Below are positions 26,949 to 36,119 of a DNA stretch of 64,000 nt, in pieces. The notes beneath the pieces were generated by a model. The model worked only from the letters and a program-made list of their open reading frames with translations. It did not search any database and was not told the origin of the DNA. The stretch is from Neglectibacter timonensis (GTDB lineage Bacteria; Bacillota; Clostridia; Oscillospirales; Acutalibacteraceae), in the NCBI RefSeq assembly GCF_900048895.1, contig NZ_LT160639.1, forward strand, positions 605,524-669,523. The letters run 5' to 3'. Position numbers and translations under genes: made by a program. Each line of letters begins with the position of its first letter. The stretch's first letter is position 1.

Positions 26949-28502
26949 ATGAAATTGAAAAAAACAGCAGCCCTGTTCCTCGCCTTGGCGCTGACCGCAG
27001 CCGCTTTCGCCGGATGCAGCGGTGCCGGTGAAAGCCAGGCTCCCGGAAACAGCAGCTCAACGCCTGCTTCCAGTACAGAATCCCAACCGGTTTCTGAACC
27101 CGTGAACGATGAAGAAATGCTGTGCCGCTATGTGGTTCCCGGAACAGAGCCCGACGATTCCGCCGAGGTCGATGCGGCCATTACGGAAAAGCTGAAAGCC
27201 GACGGAATCAACATGAAATTCGAGCGCATCTATATTCCCTGGGATGCCTGGGATCAAAAAGTCAACCTGAAGATGACCACTGGCGACGAGTTCGAACTGA
27301 TCCATATTATGGAGGATGTGGCCTCTACCAGTTCTTATGTGGCAAAGGGCGGGCTGGCTCCCATCAACGATTATTTGGACCAGTACGGAGATACTCTGAA
27401 AAAGATCATCCCGGAAAACATCTGGCAGGCTGTAGCGGTCAACGGCAAGAATTACAGTGTACCCGTCTATTACAGAGATTTTGCCGCCTCCTCTTCCAAG
27501 GTCTCCTTCCCCAAGCATCTCTTTGAAAAATACAACCTTTCCACAGATCCTAAGGACAGCTATGAATTGATCGATTCTTTTGCCACCATTCTCGAGAATG
27601 AAAACGATCCGGACCTTCGCTTGTGGGAAAAAGTCAACAATTCAACCAGCTATATGCATTTGCGTCATTTGGACAGCTGGCCTTTTACCGTAGTCGATAA
27701 TCTGTTCTACGTTTCCAATGAGGGAGACGTCCGTCCTTGGCTGGAAACGGAAGAATTTCAGGAAGAGTGCAAAATTTTCCGCTACGCTTACGAAAAGGGT
27801 GTCATCCATCCCGACATTCTCACCTATCCCCACGAAAAAATTTCCCAGTTTACGGAAAATGGTAAGAATCTCGTAGCGGATCTGTACGCATTGGAGTCCA
27901 TCCGCAAGACCCAGCCGGATTACGAAATCGAGATGTATGCCATCGAACCGGAAAAACCCCTTTCCGCCGGAGATTATCCCATCATGAACGCAAACGGCAT
28001 TTCTTCCACCAGTCCTAACCCGGAAGCGGGCGTGATTTTCTTCAACTGGCTGTACTCTGACCAAGCAAATTCCGACCTGCTCAATTTCGGCATCGAAGGA
28101 AAACATTGGAAGGACGCCGGCGACAGGCGCTACGAGGCAATTACCGACGAGGACGGGCTTTCCGCGTACACCTTCGGAGATTGGGAAATGGGACATAAGG
28201 ATTTGGTGCGGCTTCCTATTGGATCTCCCGCCGAGCTTGCTCCTCTGGCTCTGGAGATGAACGCCGACGCATGGGTATCCAATGTAGTGGGCTTCAAATT
28301 CGATCCTGATTCTGTTTCCGCCGAGTACGCTGCCTGCATTGCAGAAATCCAGTCTTCCGTATATCCCATTCGTTATGGAGTCGTTCCCTACGAGGACGGA
28401 TACGAGAAATCCCTGGAAGCCATGAAAGTTGCAGGTTATGACAAAGTTGTGGAAGAGTACAGAACGCAGTTCGAAGCATGGCGCAAGCAGAACAATAAGT
28501 AA
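26949..28502 (+). CDS. Extracellular sugar-binding lipoprotein
   Basis: The protein has 517 residues. The signal peptide ends in AFAGC, so the cysteine is lipidated. A linker rich in Ser, Gln and Pro follows, then a type 1 solute-binding domain with many aromatic residues (IPWDAWDQKV, LDSWPFTVV). The ATG at 26949 is used because AGAGG lies 8 nt ahead of it, while the earlier ATG at 26943 is too close to that site. It is the third gene of the operon and should deliver its ligand to the two preceding permeases. Confidence 0.92.
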   Translation: MKLKKTAALFLALALTAAAFAGCSGAGESQAPGNSSSTPASSTESQPVSEPVNDEEMLCRYVVPGTEPDDSAEVDAAITEKLKADGINMKFERIYIPWDAWDQKVNLKMTTGDEFELIHIMEDVASTSSYVAKGGLAPINDYLDQYGDTLKKIIPENIWQAVAVNGKNYSVPVYYRDFAASSSKVSFPKHLFEKYNLSTDPKDSYELIDSFATILENENDPDLRLWEKVNNSTSYMHLRHLDSWPFTVVDNLFYVSNEGDVRPWLETEEFQEECKIFRYAYEKGVIHPDILTYPHEKISQFTENGKNLVADLYALESIRKTQPDYEIEMYAIEPEKPLSAGDYPIMNANGISSTSPNPEAGVIFFNWLYSDQANSDLLNFGIEGKHWKDAGDRRYEAITDEDGLSAYTFGDWEMGHKDLVRLPIGSPAELAPLALEMNADAWVSNVVGFKFDPDSVSAEYAACIAEIQSSVYPIRYGVVPYEDGYEKSLEAMKVAGYDKVVEEYRTQFEAWRKQNNK

Positions 28503-28549
28503 CAGCTCGACCACCTGATAAATCAACAGACCAAAGGAACAGACACATC

Positions 28550-28592
28550 GGCGGTGAACGTGTTCTAAGAAAGCGTTCATCGCCCAATTTTT
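28550..28592 (+). terminator. Terminator-like hairpin between importer and hydrolase genes
   Basis: GGCGGTGAACG pairs with CGTTCATCGCC (one G-T pair) and is followed by CAATTTTTAAT. It probably reduces read-through from the lipoprotein gene into the hydrolase. Confidence 0.7.
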
Positions 28593-28610
28593 AATAAAGG
28601 AGGCTGCTCT

Positions 28611-30482
28611 ATGGAGCATTCCGTCAAGCAATTTCGCCTGGAGTTGATGCAGGAGGCCCAAACAATCTGGCTGACCGCCGCTGACTTCTCAATATCAGAG
28701 GAAAGCGAAAACTTTATCCGATATTGTCATATTCAGGATGGCCATGACCTTTCTGTGGAAATCAGACAGCGGATTCAGGGAGCGGAAACACTTTCCACCA
28801 TCTCTGTGCAGCATAATGGTTCCGGCAGTGTGAGGAGTGTACAGTACCCTATCGAGGAGTATCGGGAGCTTGCCACATTCGACCGGCTGCTGATGTCCAG
28901 CGCATGGGGGGACGACATTCCCCGACCATCGAAAACGATCCACGATGTTTCCACCAGTACGTCTATTCGTTTCGATCAGGATTACATCCGCTACCGGCCG
29001 GATGAAATTATCTACTTTTATCCCTCTATCATGGCCATGCAGTACATGACGGTGTACAATCCTGCACGCACCCGCTACTTGGCTACATACAGCACTGCTG
29101 ACGAAACAATGACCTTTCATGCAAAATCCACGGGGAAATACAGTTTGGAGTTATTCGTAACTCATTATCCTTTTTTGAAAAAAGAACGCTGGGTCAGTCC
29201 GGAATGTGGCAGAGCCAACCTGGAGGGCGGCTGGCACTGCGCAGCGGATCTTTACCGCAGCCATATGGCCGAATGTTTTCTGGCGCCGGACACTCCGGAA
29301 TGGCTGGACGGCGAATATCATGGTTGGTGTGAATATGGAATAAAATATGAGAAAGAAGCCCCCCGTGCACAATTCAGCCAACTGGAAGAGATCTATCAGA
29401 AGGAATGCGAAGCGCTGGGAATGAACCACCTGTTTTTGGTTGGATGGCACGACAACGGGCACGATACGCAGTTCCCCCGATATCTGCCCTGTGAGCAGGT
29501 GGGAACTGCAGAGGAACTCCGTGCCGGGATTGAAAGCATCCATCGCCGCGGCGGCCGGGTCTCTCTCTACACCAATGCACGGTTGATCGATATCTATGGA
29601 GATTTCTACCGCGAGGGCGGGAAGAACGCTGTTTCCCTGGACGAAACCGGAAAGGAGTATCACGAAGATTATCATACCGAATCCCTGTATGCCGTATCCT
29701 GTCCCGGCTGCCCGGAATATGCCCAACACATGGCCGAGATCGCGGAACGTATCAGCGGGGAATACGGAGCGGACGGCATGTTTGTGGACCAAATCAGCTG
29801 TAATCTCGATCCCTTCTGTTATAACCCGGACCATGGCCACACCAAGCCCAGCAATAATTTTTTACCGGGGGTAGAAACAGAGCTGACCGGCTTAACCCGG
29901 GCTGCCCGCAAAAGAAACCCAGCTTTTCATACCTTTGCTGAGGGCTGTCACGAGCGGCTCGGACAGTTCTACGACGTCAATCAAGGGCATGGAGAAGAAT
30001 ACACCTGGCAGATCGGCAGATCCTTGCCGGAACAGTTCCTCTATACCTATCCAAACCGGATCGTCACCGGTATATGCGGCGACAAGCAGCAGTTGTACCA
30101 TGCCATGGCGCAGTTTAAAGCGTTGGATATCAAGTCGGAATGCCGGGCAGACCCTTCCAACCATCCTCTCGTCAAACGTTATATTTCCTTACGAAAAAAA
30201 TATCCGGACTATTTTTTCCAAGCAGAATTTTTGGACGATGAAGGATTCCTCTACGAAAAGGGAATCCGGTTGTTTGCCGTGCGGGCAAGAAACGGGAGCA
30301 CAGCGGTATGCCTTTGGAAACCCGGCGCGGCAGAAGAGACGTCATGCCGTGCAAAAGTATATCTGCCGGACGGCGTTCATCAGCTCTCGCCGCTTCCGTT
30401 TTCCAAAACCGAATTTACCTATGAAAACGGCTGGGCAGAGGTAACATGGACGGGCGCACTGACCTATTTCATTTTGGAGTAA
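28611..30482 (+). CDS. Putative glycoside hydrolase (DUF6259-like)
   Basis: The protein has 623 residues with no signal peptide. The N-terminal half (to about 210) looks like a beta-sandwich. The central part looks like a TIM barrel with acidic residues at strand ends (NHLFLVGWHDNGHD, ADGMFVDQISCNLDP, FHTFAEGCHE), and a small beta domain closes the protein. The pattern matches what I know as DUF6259, related to retaining alpha-glycosidase folds, but I cannot confirm the family or catalytic residues. It follows the second importer and would split its imported substrate in the cytoplasm. TAAAGGAGG precedes the start. Confidence 0.65.
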   Translation: MEHSVKQFRLELMQEAQTIWLTAADFSISEESENFIRYCHIQDGHDLSVEIRQRIQGAETLSTISVQHNGSGSVRSVQYPIEEYRELATFDRLLMSSAWGDDIPRPSKTIHDVSTSTSIRFDQDYIRYRPDEIIYFYPSIMAMQYMTVYNPARTRYLATYSTADETMTFHAKSTGKYSLELFVTHYPFLKKERWVSPECGRANLEGGWHCAADLYRSHMAECFLAPDTPEWLDGEYHGWCEYGIKYEKEAPRAQFSQLEEIYQKECEALGMNHLFLVGWHDNGHDTQFPRYLPCEQVGTAEELRAGIESIHRRGGRVSLYTNARLIDIYGDFYREGGKNAVSLDETGKEYHEDYHTESLYAVSCPGCPEYAQHMAEIAERISGEYGADGMFVDQISCNLDPFCYNPDHGHTKPSNNFLPGVETELTGLTRAARKRNPAFHTFAEGCHERLGQFYDVNQGHGEEYTWQIGRSLPEQFLYTYPNRIVTGICGDKQQLYHAMAQFKALDIKSECRADPSNHPLVKRYISLRKKYPDYFFQAEFLDDEGFLYEKGIRLFAVRARNGSTAVCLWKPGAAEETSCRAKVYLPDGVHQLSPLPFSKTEFTYENGWAEVTWTGALTYFILE

Positions 30483-30540
30483 CGCATCCGCACCGTAATC
30501 ATGCCATGTAAAATCATGTTGCCAATTTCCTGAAAAGAAC

Positions 30541-30588
30541 GAACAGAGGAGCCTGTCGGGCAGTTTGTCCCGGCAGGCTCCCCTGTTC
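30541..30588. terminator. Hairpin between convergent genes
   Basis: GAACAGAGGAGCCTGTCGGG pairs with a near-complement ending CTCCCCTGTTC across a loop of about 8 nt. It has no clear T-run but lies exactly between convergent transcription units. Confidence 0.6.
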
Positions 30589-30623
30589 CATATAGACTCC
30601 CGCAGTGATCTTTGGAAGTCTTT

Positions 30624-31568
30624 TCAACCCTGCTCTGCCGCAGCTGAAATTCCGGCCAGCAGCTTGTCCCGGCGGGCAATGGCAGCCTCCGCTTTTCCGT
30701 CCTCATAAACGTAGAAACCCCTTTGGGTTTTCACGCCATACTCCCCCCGTTCAAAGCGGTCCTGCAGCAGGCCAAAGGGTTCCTTGGCATCGCTGAGGTC
30801 TGGAAACAGGTATTCGGAGATATGATAAAACGTATCGAGCCCGCCAAAATCACAAACCTCAAAGGGGCCGAAGCCGGCATAGCGAAGTCCCAGGCCATAC
30901 TTCATGCAGGCATCCACATCTTCCGGAGAGCCAATGCCGCTCTCCACGATGTGCAGCGCCTCCCGCAGAACGGCCAGCTGCAGCCGGTTTGCCAAAAAAC
31001 CCTTTGCGTCTTTATTGACCCGCACCGGCTTCTTTCCGATGCGGAGAGCCAGGTCATAGAGGAAATCCGCCGTTTCCGGCGCCGTTTTCTCCCCCTGAAT
31101 CACCTCCACCAGCGGTACAATATGAGAGGGATTGAACCAGTGCATACCGGCAAAACGTTCCGGGCCTTTCACCGCTTCGGCGATGGCCGTGATGGACAGC
31201 CCCGAAGTGTTGGTGGCAAAAACGCAGTCCTTTCCCGCCAGCTCGGAAACCTCCCGCCAAAAACTCTGCTTGACTTCCAGCCTCTCCACGATGGATTCCA
31301 CCACCAGCCCGCAGTTCCGGAATGCGGACCGATCCGTTGTAAACCGCAGGCTTTCCTGCAGCTGTCCCGACGCCTCTTCCCCAATCAATCCCAGCTCCAC
31401 CCAATCTTTCTGATTGAGCGCAATAAGCTTTTTTCCCTTTTCCAAAGCGGCCTCTGAAATATCATACAAAGTCACCGAAAAGCCAAAGTGTGCGAAGGCT
31501 TGAGCCATGGAGGCGCCCATCAGGCCGGCCCCACCTATGACGATACTCTGTAATGCTTCAGGCTTCAC
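30624..31568 (-). CDS. 3-hydroxyacyl-CoA dehydrogenase
   Basis: The protein has 314 residues. The NAD-binding Rossmann motif is VIGGAGLMGASMAQAF. The catalytic histidine lies in GMHWFNPSHIVPLVEV, and the C-terminal helical domain (GLGLRYAGFGPFEVCDFGG) is complete. It oxidises 3-hydroxyacyl-CoA or related hydroxy acids with NAD. The start is GTG, overlapping the preceding stop codon by 4 nt after GGAGGTGGAG. It is the last gene of the AtuA-type catabolic operon, which suggests that a beta-hydroxy acid is formed there. Confidence 0.92.
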   Translation of the reverse strand: MKPEALQSIVIGGAGLMGASMAQAFAHFGFSVTLYDISEAALEKGKKLIALNQKDWVELGLIGEEASGQLQESLRFTTDRSAFRNCGLVVESIVERLEVKQSFWREVSELAGKDCVFATNTSGLSITAIAEAVKGPERFAGMHWFNPSHIVPLVEVIQGEKTAPETADFLYDLALRIGKKPVRVNKDAKGFLANRLQLAVLREALHIVESGIGSPEDVDACMKYGLGLRYAGFGPFEVCDFGGLDTFYHISEYLFPDLSDAKEPFGLLQDRFERGEYGVKTQRGFYVYEDGKAEAAIARRDKLLAGISAAAEQG

Positions 31569-31870
31569 ATCTCCACCTCCATTTCCAAAAGGGCAAATCC
31601 CAAAGTTTTCCCGTGCATATCCACTGCCAAAGAGCGGGTGACGCCTCCCCCCAAGGCATCCTCCAGAACGAAATTAAAGGCGTGCAGGTTCGGCAGCTCA
31701 TAACGGGTTACCCCTCCCTTCACAATTTCTGAAAAATGCTCCTTTACACGCTCTGCGGTGACCTGCTTCTTCAGCATTTCATAATCCTCCTCCCGGAATG
31801 GGATCAGGGAGATTACGGAGATGTTTCCCTTATCCCCTGTACGGGAATGGGCGATTTCATACAGTTTCAA
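31565..31870 (-). CDS. AtuA C-terminal-domain-like protein
   Basis: The protein has 101 residues from TTG at 31870. That start is chosen because GAGAGGAGAG precedes it and the protein then begins KLYEIAHSRTGDKGNIS, the usual opening of this domain. Full AtuA proteins often carry this domain at their C-terminus. Here it is a separate gene 17 nt after the AtuA core. Function is unknown; it probably forms a complex with the core protein. Its end is coupled to the dehydrogenase gene by a 4-nt overlap. Confidence 0.85.
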   Translation of the reverse strand: MKLYEIAHSRTGDKGNISVISLIPFREEDYEMLKKQVTAERVKEHFSEIVKGGVTRYELPNLHAFNFVLEDALGGGVTRSLAVDMHGKTLGFALLEMEVEM

Positions 31871-31887
31871 TATGCCACTCTCCTCTC

Positions 31888-33231
31888 TCAAACCAATTCC
31901 ACACGGGGCTGCGCCCAGGTGTTGGGAATCAGGACCGACGCCACCGACACAATTTTCCGGGTGGATTTCACCACGCCGCCGCCTCCTGCCGGGCCGTTGG
32001 TGTACAAGGCCTCCACTTCATTGCCCACCAGTTCGGCATTGTGCCTGTCCCTGGTTCTTGCCGCCACCCGCAGGCGCACCTCCACCGGTTCTCCGCAGCC
32101 AAGCCTCTGGGAAATTCCCTCCCGGTACAGGGAGTCCACACCCATGCAGTCCACCCGCAGTTCCTCAAATTCACAACCGCAGAGTTCCAAGCGCTTTTTG
32201 ACGATCTCCCCCGCCAGACGGGCCCGACCCAGAGCGTTGTGGCCGCCGTAGCTGATCTGCCCCTCTCCGATGTAACAATCCTGATACCCCACGCTGACCT
32301 TCAGTTTTCCATTTCCCGGCTTGCCGGAGGCTCCGCTCACCCGCACTCGGTCCCTTCCTTCCTGCTGCACGCTCACCATTTGAAAATCCGCGGTGCAGTC
32401 CGGCGTAAAATAATTGGCTGGATCCTGCAGTTCATAAAGTATCTGTTCTTTGCAGGTCTGCTCACTCACAAGCCCTCCCTTATCCGGAAGCTTGGTAATC
32501 ACCAGTCCGCCATCCTCACTCACCTCAGCAATGGGAAAGCCCAGATCCCACAGGTCTGGCACGTCCTTCCGGCCGGGATCACAGAAATAACCCCCGGTCA
32601 CCTGGCCTGCACATTCCAGCAGATGCCCGGCAATGGTTCCCTTTCCCAGCAGGGCGCTGTCCTCCATGGACCAGCCGAACTCATAAACCAGGGGACCCAG
32701 AACCAAGGCAGGGTCAGCAACCCTCCCTGTAATCACAATATCCGCACCCTGCTGCAGTGCCTCAACAATTCCCGCGCAGCCGATATAGGCATTGGCGGAA
32801 ATAATATCCTCCTGAAGTTCCCCCAGCGGCCTGCCTGTCTCCATGACGGGATAGTCCAAAAATTCCGGAAGCTTTTCCAGCACATCGTCGCCGGTCACCG
32901 CCGCAATTTTCAGCTCCTGCAGACCTAAAGCGTCTGCCATTTCTCTGGCTTTTTTTGCCGCTGACACCGGATTGGCCGCACCCATGTTGGTAACCACTCT
33001 GACCCTGTTTTCCCGCAGCGCGTCCAGAATTCTCTCCATCCGGTAGGTAAAGAGCGGATTATATCCCTGTTCGGGACAGGCGAGCCGCTCCAGCTGGGCC
33101 AGGGCAATGGTGCGTTCCGCCAGACATTCAAAAATAATATAATCCAGGTTTCCTTTTCGGATAAGGTCAATGGCAGGCTCAATACGGTCGCCGCCGTAGC
33201 CCGCGCCGGAACCGATTCGAATGGTTTTCAT
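31888..33231 (-). CDS. AtuA-family protein (acyclic terpene utilisation type, DUF1446)
   Basis: The protein has 447 residues from the ATG at 33231, with GAGGAGGGA ahead of it. The family opening IRIGSGAGYGGDR, the DADIVITGRVADPALVLGPL-type block (positions about 225-245) and the AHLLECAGQ stretch after a CxG motif are clear. AtuA is required for citronellol and geraniol breakdown in Pseudomonas but its reaction is not established. No acyl-CoA carboxylase is encoded nearby, so the pathway here differs. The C-terminal domain is split off as the next gene. It starts one base after the stop of the upstream hydrolase. Confidence 0.9.
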   Translation of the reverse strand: MKTIRIGSGAGYGGDRIEPAIDLIRKGNLDYIIFECLAERTIALAQLERLACPEQGYNPLFTYRMERILDALRENRVRVVTNMGAANPVSAAKKAREMADALGLQELKIAAVTGDDVLEKLPEFLDYPVMETGRPLGELQEDIISANAYIGCAGIVEALQQGADIVITGRVADPALVLGPLVYEFGWSMEDSALLGKGTIAGHLLECAGQVTGGYFCDPGRKDVPDLWDLGFPIAEVSEDGGLVITKLPDKGGLVSEQTCKEQILYELQDPANYFTPDCTADFQMVSVQQEGRDRVRVSGASGKPGNGKLKVSVGYQDCYIGEGQISYGGHNALGRARLAGEIVKKRLELCGCEFEELRVDCMGVDSLYREGISQRLGCGEPVEVRLRVAARTRDRHNAELVGNEVEALYTNGPAGGGGVVKSTRKIVSVASVLIPNTWAQPRVELV

Positions 33232-33232
33232 T

Positions 33233-34879
33233 TCAATTCCCTCCTCTTTCCACCGGCAGTACAATCCGCGTGGGGCAGTTCTCCCCAGTCAATATCGTCT
33301 GCCGCGCTTTTTGGGTATGCTCCTGTTCCGACCAAATCCCAGGAAAATTGCTGTGCACCGCATACTGGGGAAAATCCGAAGAGGAGATATCCAGACGCAG
33401 GCGGGAACCCTTTTTCACCCGATAGGCCACATCCCACATGGGGATGCAGAGCTTTCTCACCTCTCCGGGGTGGTAGGGAGCTTCATAAGCAAGCGTCGCA
33501 ATGGACCCCCGGATATTATAGGATTTTCCCTCCGGCGTAACCTCCATCAGCTTGGCCGTAAAGGCGGTGTCCTCTGCCTCGCTCTTCACATAGAGCTCCG
33601 CCGTCACCTGTCCCAGCACTGTGAGATCCTCCGGCAGCGGATCGGAGAGGAAGCTGAGCACGTCCTCCCGGTATCCCGGCTCCGGCTGCAGCAGGCTGCC
33701 CACCTCCTGAAAGGTGGAAAAGAGGGATTCCGCTCCATGGGAAGGCACGGGGTTTTCCGGATCATACACATAAGAATGAGAGCCCTCCCTGCCGGGCTCC
33801 TGGATCAGAGAAAACCCTTCCGTATCCAGATAAAAACTTTCAGTTTCCTGTCCCTTCGGGAGATCCTTCCAGCTGCGCCAGCGGTCCTCTCCGATCACAT
33901 ACCACTCCACACTGCGCTCCGGCAGTCTTTCCTGCCTCAGCGTCTCCTCGAACCAAGCGAGCATTTGAATCACCTCGTTGTTTTCCAGATGATTCTGTTC
34001 CTTCCCTTCCGCACAGGGACCAAAGCCATGGTTCCAGCAACCGACCAGTAATTTACTGTGAGCCGCCGCTTTGGGAGACAGATTTTGGAAGGACTGCATC
34101 GCGCTGCCCAGATGATGGTCATACCACCCTTCCACAATGCATACGGGAATCTGCAGCTTCCGGGGAGCGTCGGCCATGAATTTCCAGAATCCTTCGTTCC
34201 AATAGGGATCCTGACGGTGGGTATTGGTCACCCAATCCCGGTACCAGGGCAGCCTTCCGCCCCAAAGGGCTTCATCCACCTCTTTGTGGGGGCGGAAACG
34301 GCAGGATTCCAAATAGTCAGCCTCAATTTTCCTCCCGGCATTTCCCATGGCCCAGGCCGTAAGGATGTCGTGCCGGAAAAGGCCGTTCTGGTAGGCAGAG
34401 GTAAACCGTTCCGTCCCGTAATGAGACAGCAGCATGGACTTTACCTTGTCCGGAAGTACCCCTGTAATGGCCCAGCCGGTGGAGGCCAGATAGGAGCAGC
34501 CCCAGTAACCGATGGATTTTACCCAGGGAAGCTCAGCCGCCCAGCGGATGAAATCCGCCCCATCCTCAGGCTCGCGGACATTGGGCTCCCATTCCCCTTC
34601 CGAGCCGCCTGTTCCCCGGCAGAACTGGCAGAGGTAGGCGTAGCCCCGTTTTGCCAGCTCCTCCCCGTGAACGCGGTAATCCGGCTCTGCGCCGGGATAG
34701 CAGCTGCGCTGTACAATGGTGGGAAATGGCCCGGCGCCTGCCGGCCGGTACCAGAACACCCTCAGCCGTACTCCGTCTCTGCAAGCTGTCTTCTCCTCCC
34801 CCTGTTCAGTCTTGTCAAAACAAACCGGCACTCCGGAATGCTCATAACTATTTCTGATTTTCTGTACTCTTTCCGCCAA
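33233..34879 (-). CDS. CocE/NonD-type hydrolase (X-Pro dipeptidyl-peptidase S15 fold)
   Basis: The protein has 548 residues. The alpha/beta-hydrolase domain carries the nucleophile S129 in GYWGCSYLAS. The conserved CRGTGGSEG loop lies before it. A helical cap (about 150-260) and a C-terminal jelly-roll (VLGQVTAELYVKSEAEDTAF) complete the CocE architecture. Such enzymes split acyl esters or N-acyl bonds. There is no signal peptide. It is the third gene of the operon, running directly into AtuA. AGGAGGAGCAG precedes the start. Confidence 0.9.
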   Translation of the reverse strand: MAERVQKIRNSYEHSGVPVCFDKTEQGEEKTACRDGVRLRVFWYRPAGAGPFPTIVQRSCYPGAEPDYRVHGEELAKRGYAYLCQFCRGTGGSEGEWEPNVREPEDGADFIRWAAELPWVKSIGYWGCSYLASTGWAITGVLPDKVKSMLLSHYGTERFTSAYQNGLFRHDILTAWAMGNAGRKIEADYLESCRFRPHKEVDEALWGGRLPWYRDWVTNTHRQDPYWNEGFWKFMADAPRKLQIPVCIVEGWYDHHLGSAMQSFQNLSPKAAAHSKLLVGCWNHGFGPCAEGKEQNHLENNEVIQMLAWFEETLRQERLPERSVEWYVIGEDRWRSWKDLPKGQETESFYLDTEGFSLIQEPGREGSHSYVYDPENPVPSHGAESLFSTFQEVGSLLQPEPGYREDVLSFLSDPLPEDLTVLGQVTAELYVKSEAEDTAFTAKLMEVTPEGKSYNIRGSIATLAYEAPYHPGEVRKLCIPMWDVAYRVKKGSRLRLDISSSDFPQYAVHSNFPGIWSEQEHTQKARQTILTGENCPTRIVLPVERGGN

Positions 34880-34912
34880 CGGCTGCTCCTCCTTTTGCTC
34901 CTGTCAAAACTT

Positions 34913-34948
34913 GACTGCCGGAGGGCGCATGCCCCCGGCAGTCTTTTT
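34913..34948. other. Stem-loop between two hydrolase genes
   Basis: GACTGCCGGAGGGC pairs with a near-complement ending CCGGCAGTC. The T-run TTTTTCTTT is on the plus-strand side, against the direction of the flanking genes. On the minus strand only AAGTTTTG follows. It may stabilise mRNA or partly terminate. Confidence 0.55.
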
Positions 34949-34963
34949 CTTTCAAAGAGAAAA

Positions 34964-36091
34964 TCACATTTCCTTCATAGCTTTGGCTATTTCGATGCAG
35001 AGATCCTCCGCCTGAGGGACAAAACCCAGCTTATCGATGAACGCATGGGCTACGCCACAGTAGCGAATTGTCTTCACCGGCACGCCGTCCTCTGCCAGAA
35101 CCTTGCCATAATGTTCCGTCTGCAGCCGCAGGCCGTCAAATTCGGCGGAAACACACAGTGCCCTCGCCACGCCTTTATGGCTCAACGCCAGAAGGGGACT
35201 GACATAGGGATGGTAGGCCGCCTCCCGGTTTGTCAGATACATGCCCTCCATTTGTACACGGTTGTCGTCCTCAGATGCCGGCCTGCCGATGCTGATCAGC
35301 TGATCGACAATATCTTTCTGTTCCTCACACATCTCATATTCGTTGATATCAAACCGGTATCCAGGGTTCCCGGTATACAGGAAGGTGACGCAGGGATAGA
35401 TCAACACCTGAAGCGCCACCATGTGGGTGCCCAGATCCCGGTCCTTCAGGGCGATGGCAGCCGTCAGATTGCCGCCAGCGCTGTCGCCGCCCACAGCGAT
35501 CTTATTCCTGTCGATCCCGTACTCCTCTGCATGCTCGTAAATATGCTGCACTGCGCCAAAGCAGTCATCAAAGCCATTGGGAAACTTTTTCTCAGGCGCC
35601 AGGGAATAATCCACATTAAAGACCACGGCGTCCGCCAGTTCCGCCAGTAGACGGCAAGGGTTTTCCACCGTGTAGGGAGTTCCGCCCACCCAGCCGCCGC
35701 CGTGCAGGAACACAAAGCAGGGCTTGCCGGGCTTCCGTTGGGATTTCCGGGTATAATAGCGCCAAAGTCCCACTTCGTTGCCGCCCACCTGAATAGTTTC
35801 AAACCGGGTATGTATCTCTTCCATACACAGATTGTGATTTGGGAAGCCCATATTATCCCGCATCATCTGCAGGTTTTCCGCCGGCGTCATGGCAGCTTTT
35901 TTCTCTTTTTCCTCGTCCGTTTCTTCCCTTGCCACCCAATGGCTTTTCATAATTTCCAGCTCATGAGGGTCAAGACAGCCCGGCCTGGATTCTTTAGGGC
36001 TCTTTTTCACCAGCACTTTTGCGCCGTGTACGTCGATAACTTCTTCCTGTGCCTGCAGGAATTCCACTTCGCTTAACTCATATTCTCTCAT
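34964..36091 (-). CDS. Alpha/beta hydrolase of the hormone-sensitive-lipase type
   Basis: The protein has 375 residues from the ATG at 36091. The oxyanion motif HGGGWVGG starts at H130, and the nucleophile S204 lies in GGDSAGGNLT. The C-terminal histidine is in RYCGVAHAF. An N-terminal segment of about 120 charged residues (EETDEEKEKKAAMT) is longer than in most esterases of this family and may act as a cap. It is a cytoplasmic ester hydrolase, the second gene of the operon. GGAAAAGGAAGG precedes the start. Confidence 0.92.
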   Translation of the reverse strand: MREYELSEVEFLQAQEEVIDVHGAKVLVKKSPKESRPGCLDPHELEIMKSHWVAREETDEEKEKKAAMTPAENLQMMRDNMGFPNHNLCMEEIHTRFETIQVGGNEVGLWRYYTRKSQRKPGKPCFVFLHGGGWVGGTPYTVENPCRLLAELADAVVFNVDYSLAPEKKFPNGFDDCFGAVQHIYEHAEEYGIDRNKIAVGGDSAGGNLTAAIALKDRDLGTHMVALQVLIYPCVTFLYTGNPGYRFDINEYEMCEEQKDIVDQLISIGRPASEDDNRVQMEGMYLTNREAAYHPYVSPLLALSHKGVARALCVSAEFDGLRLQTEHYGKVLAEDGVPVKTIRYCGVAHAFIDKLGFVPQAEDLCIEIAKAMKEM

Positions 36092-36119
36092 GGTGTTACT
36101 CCTTCCTTTTCCGCTGTTT

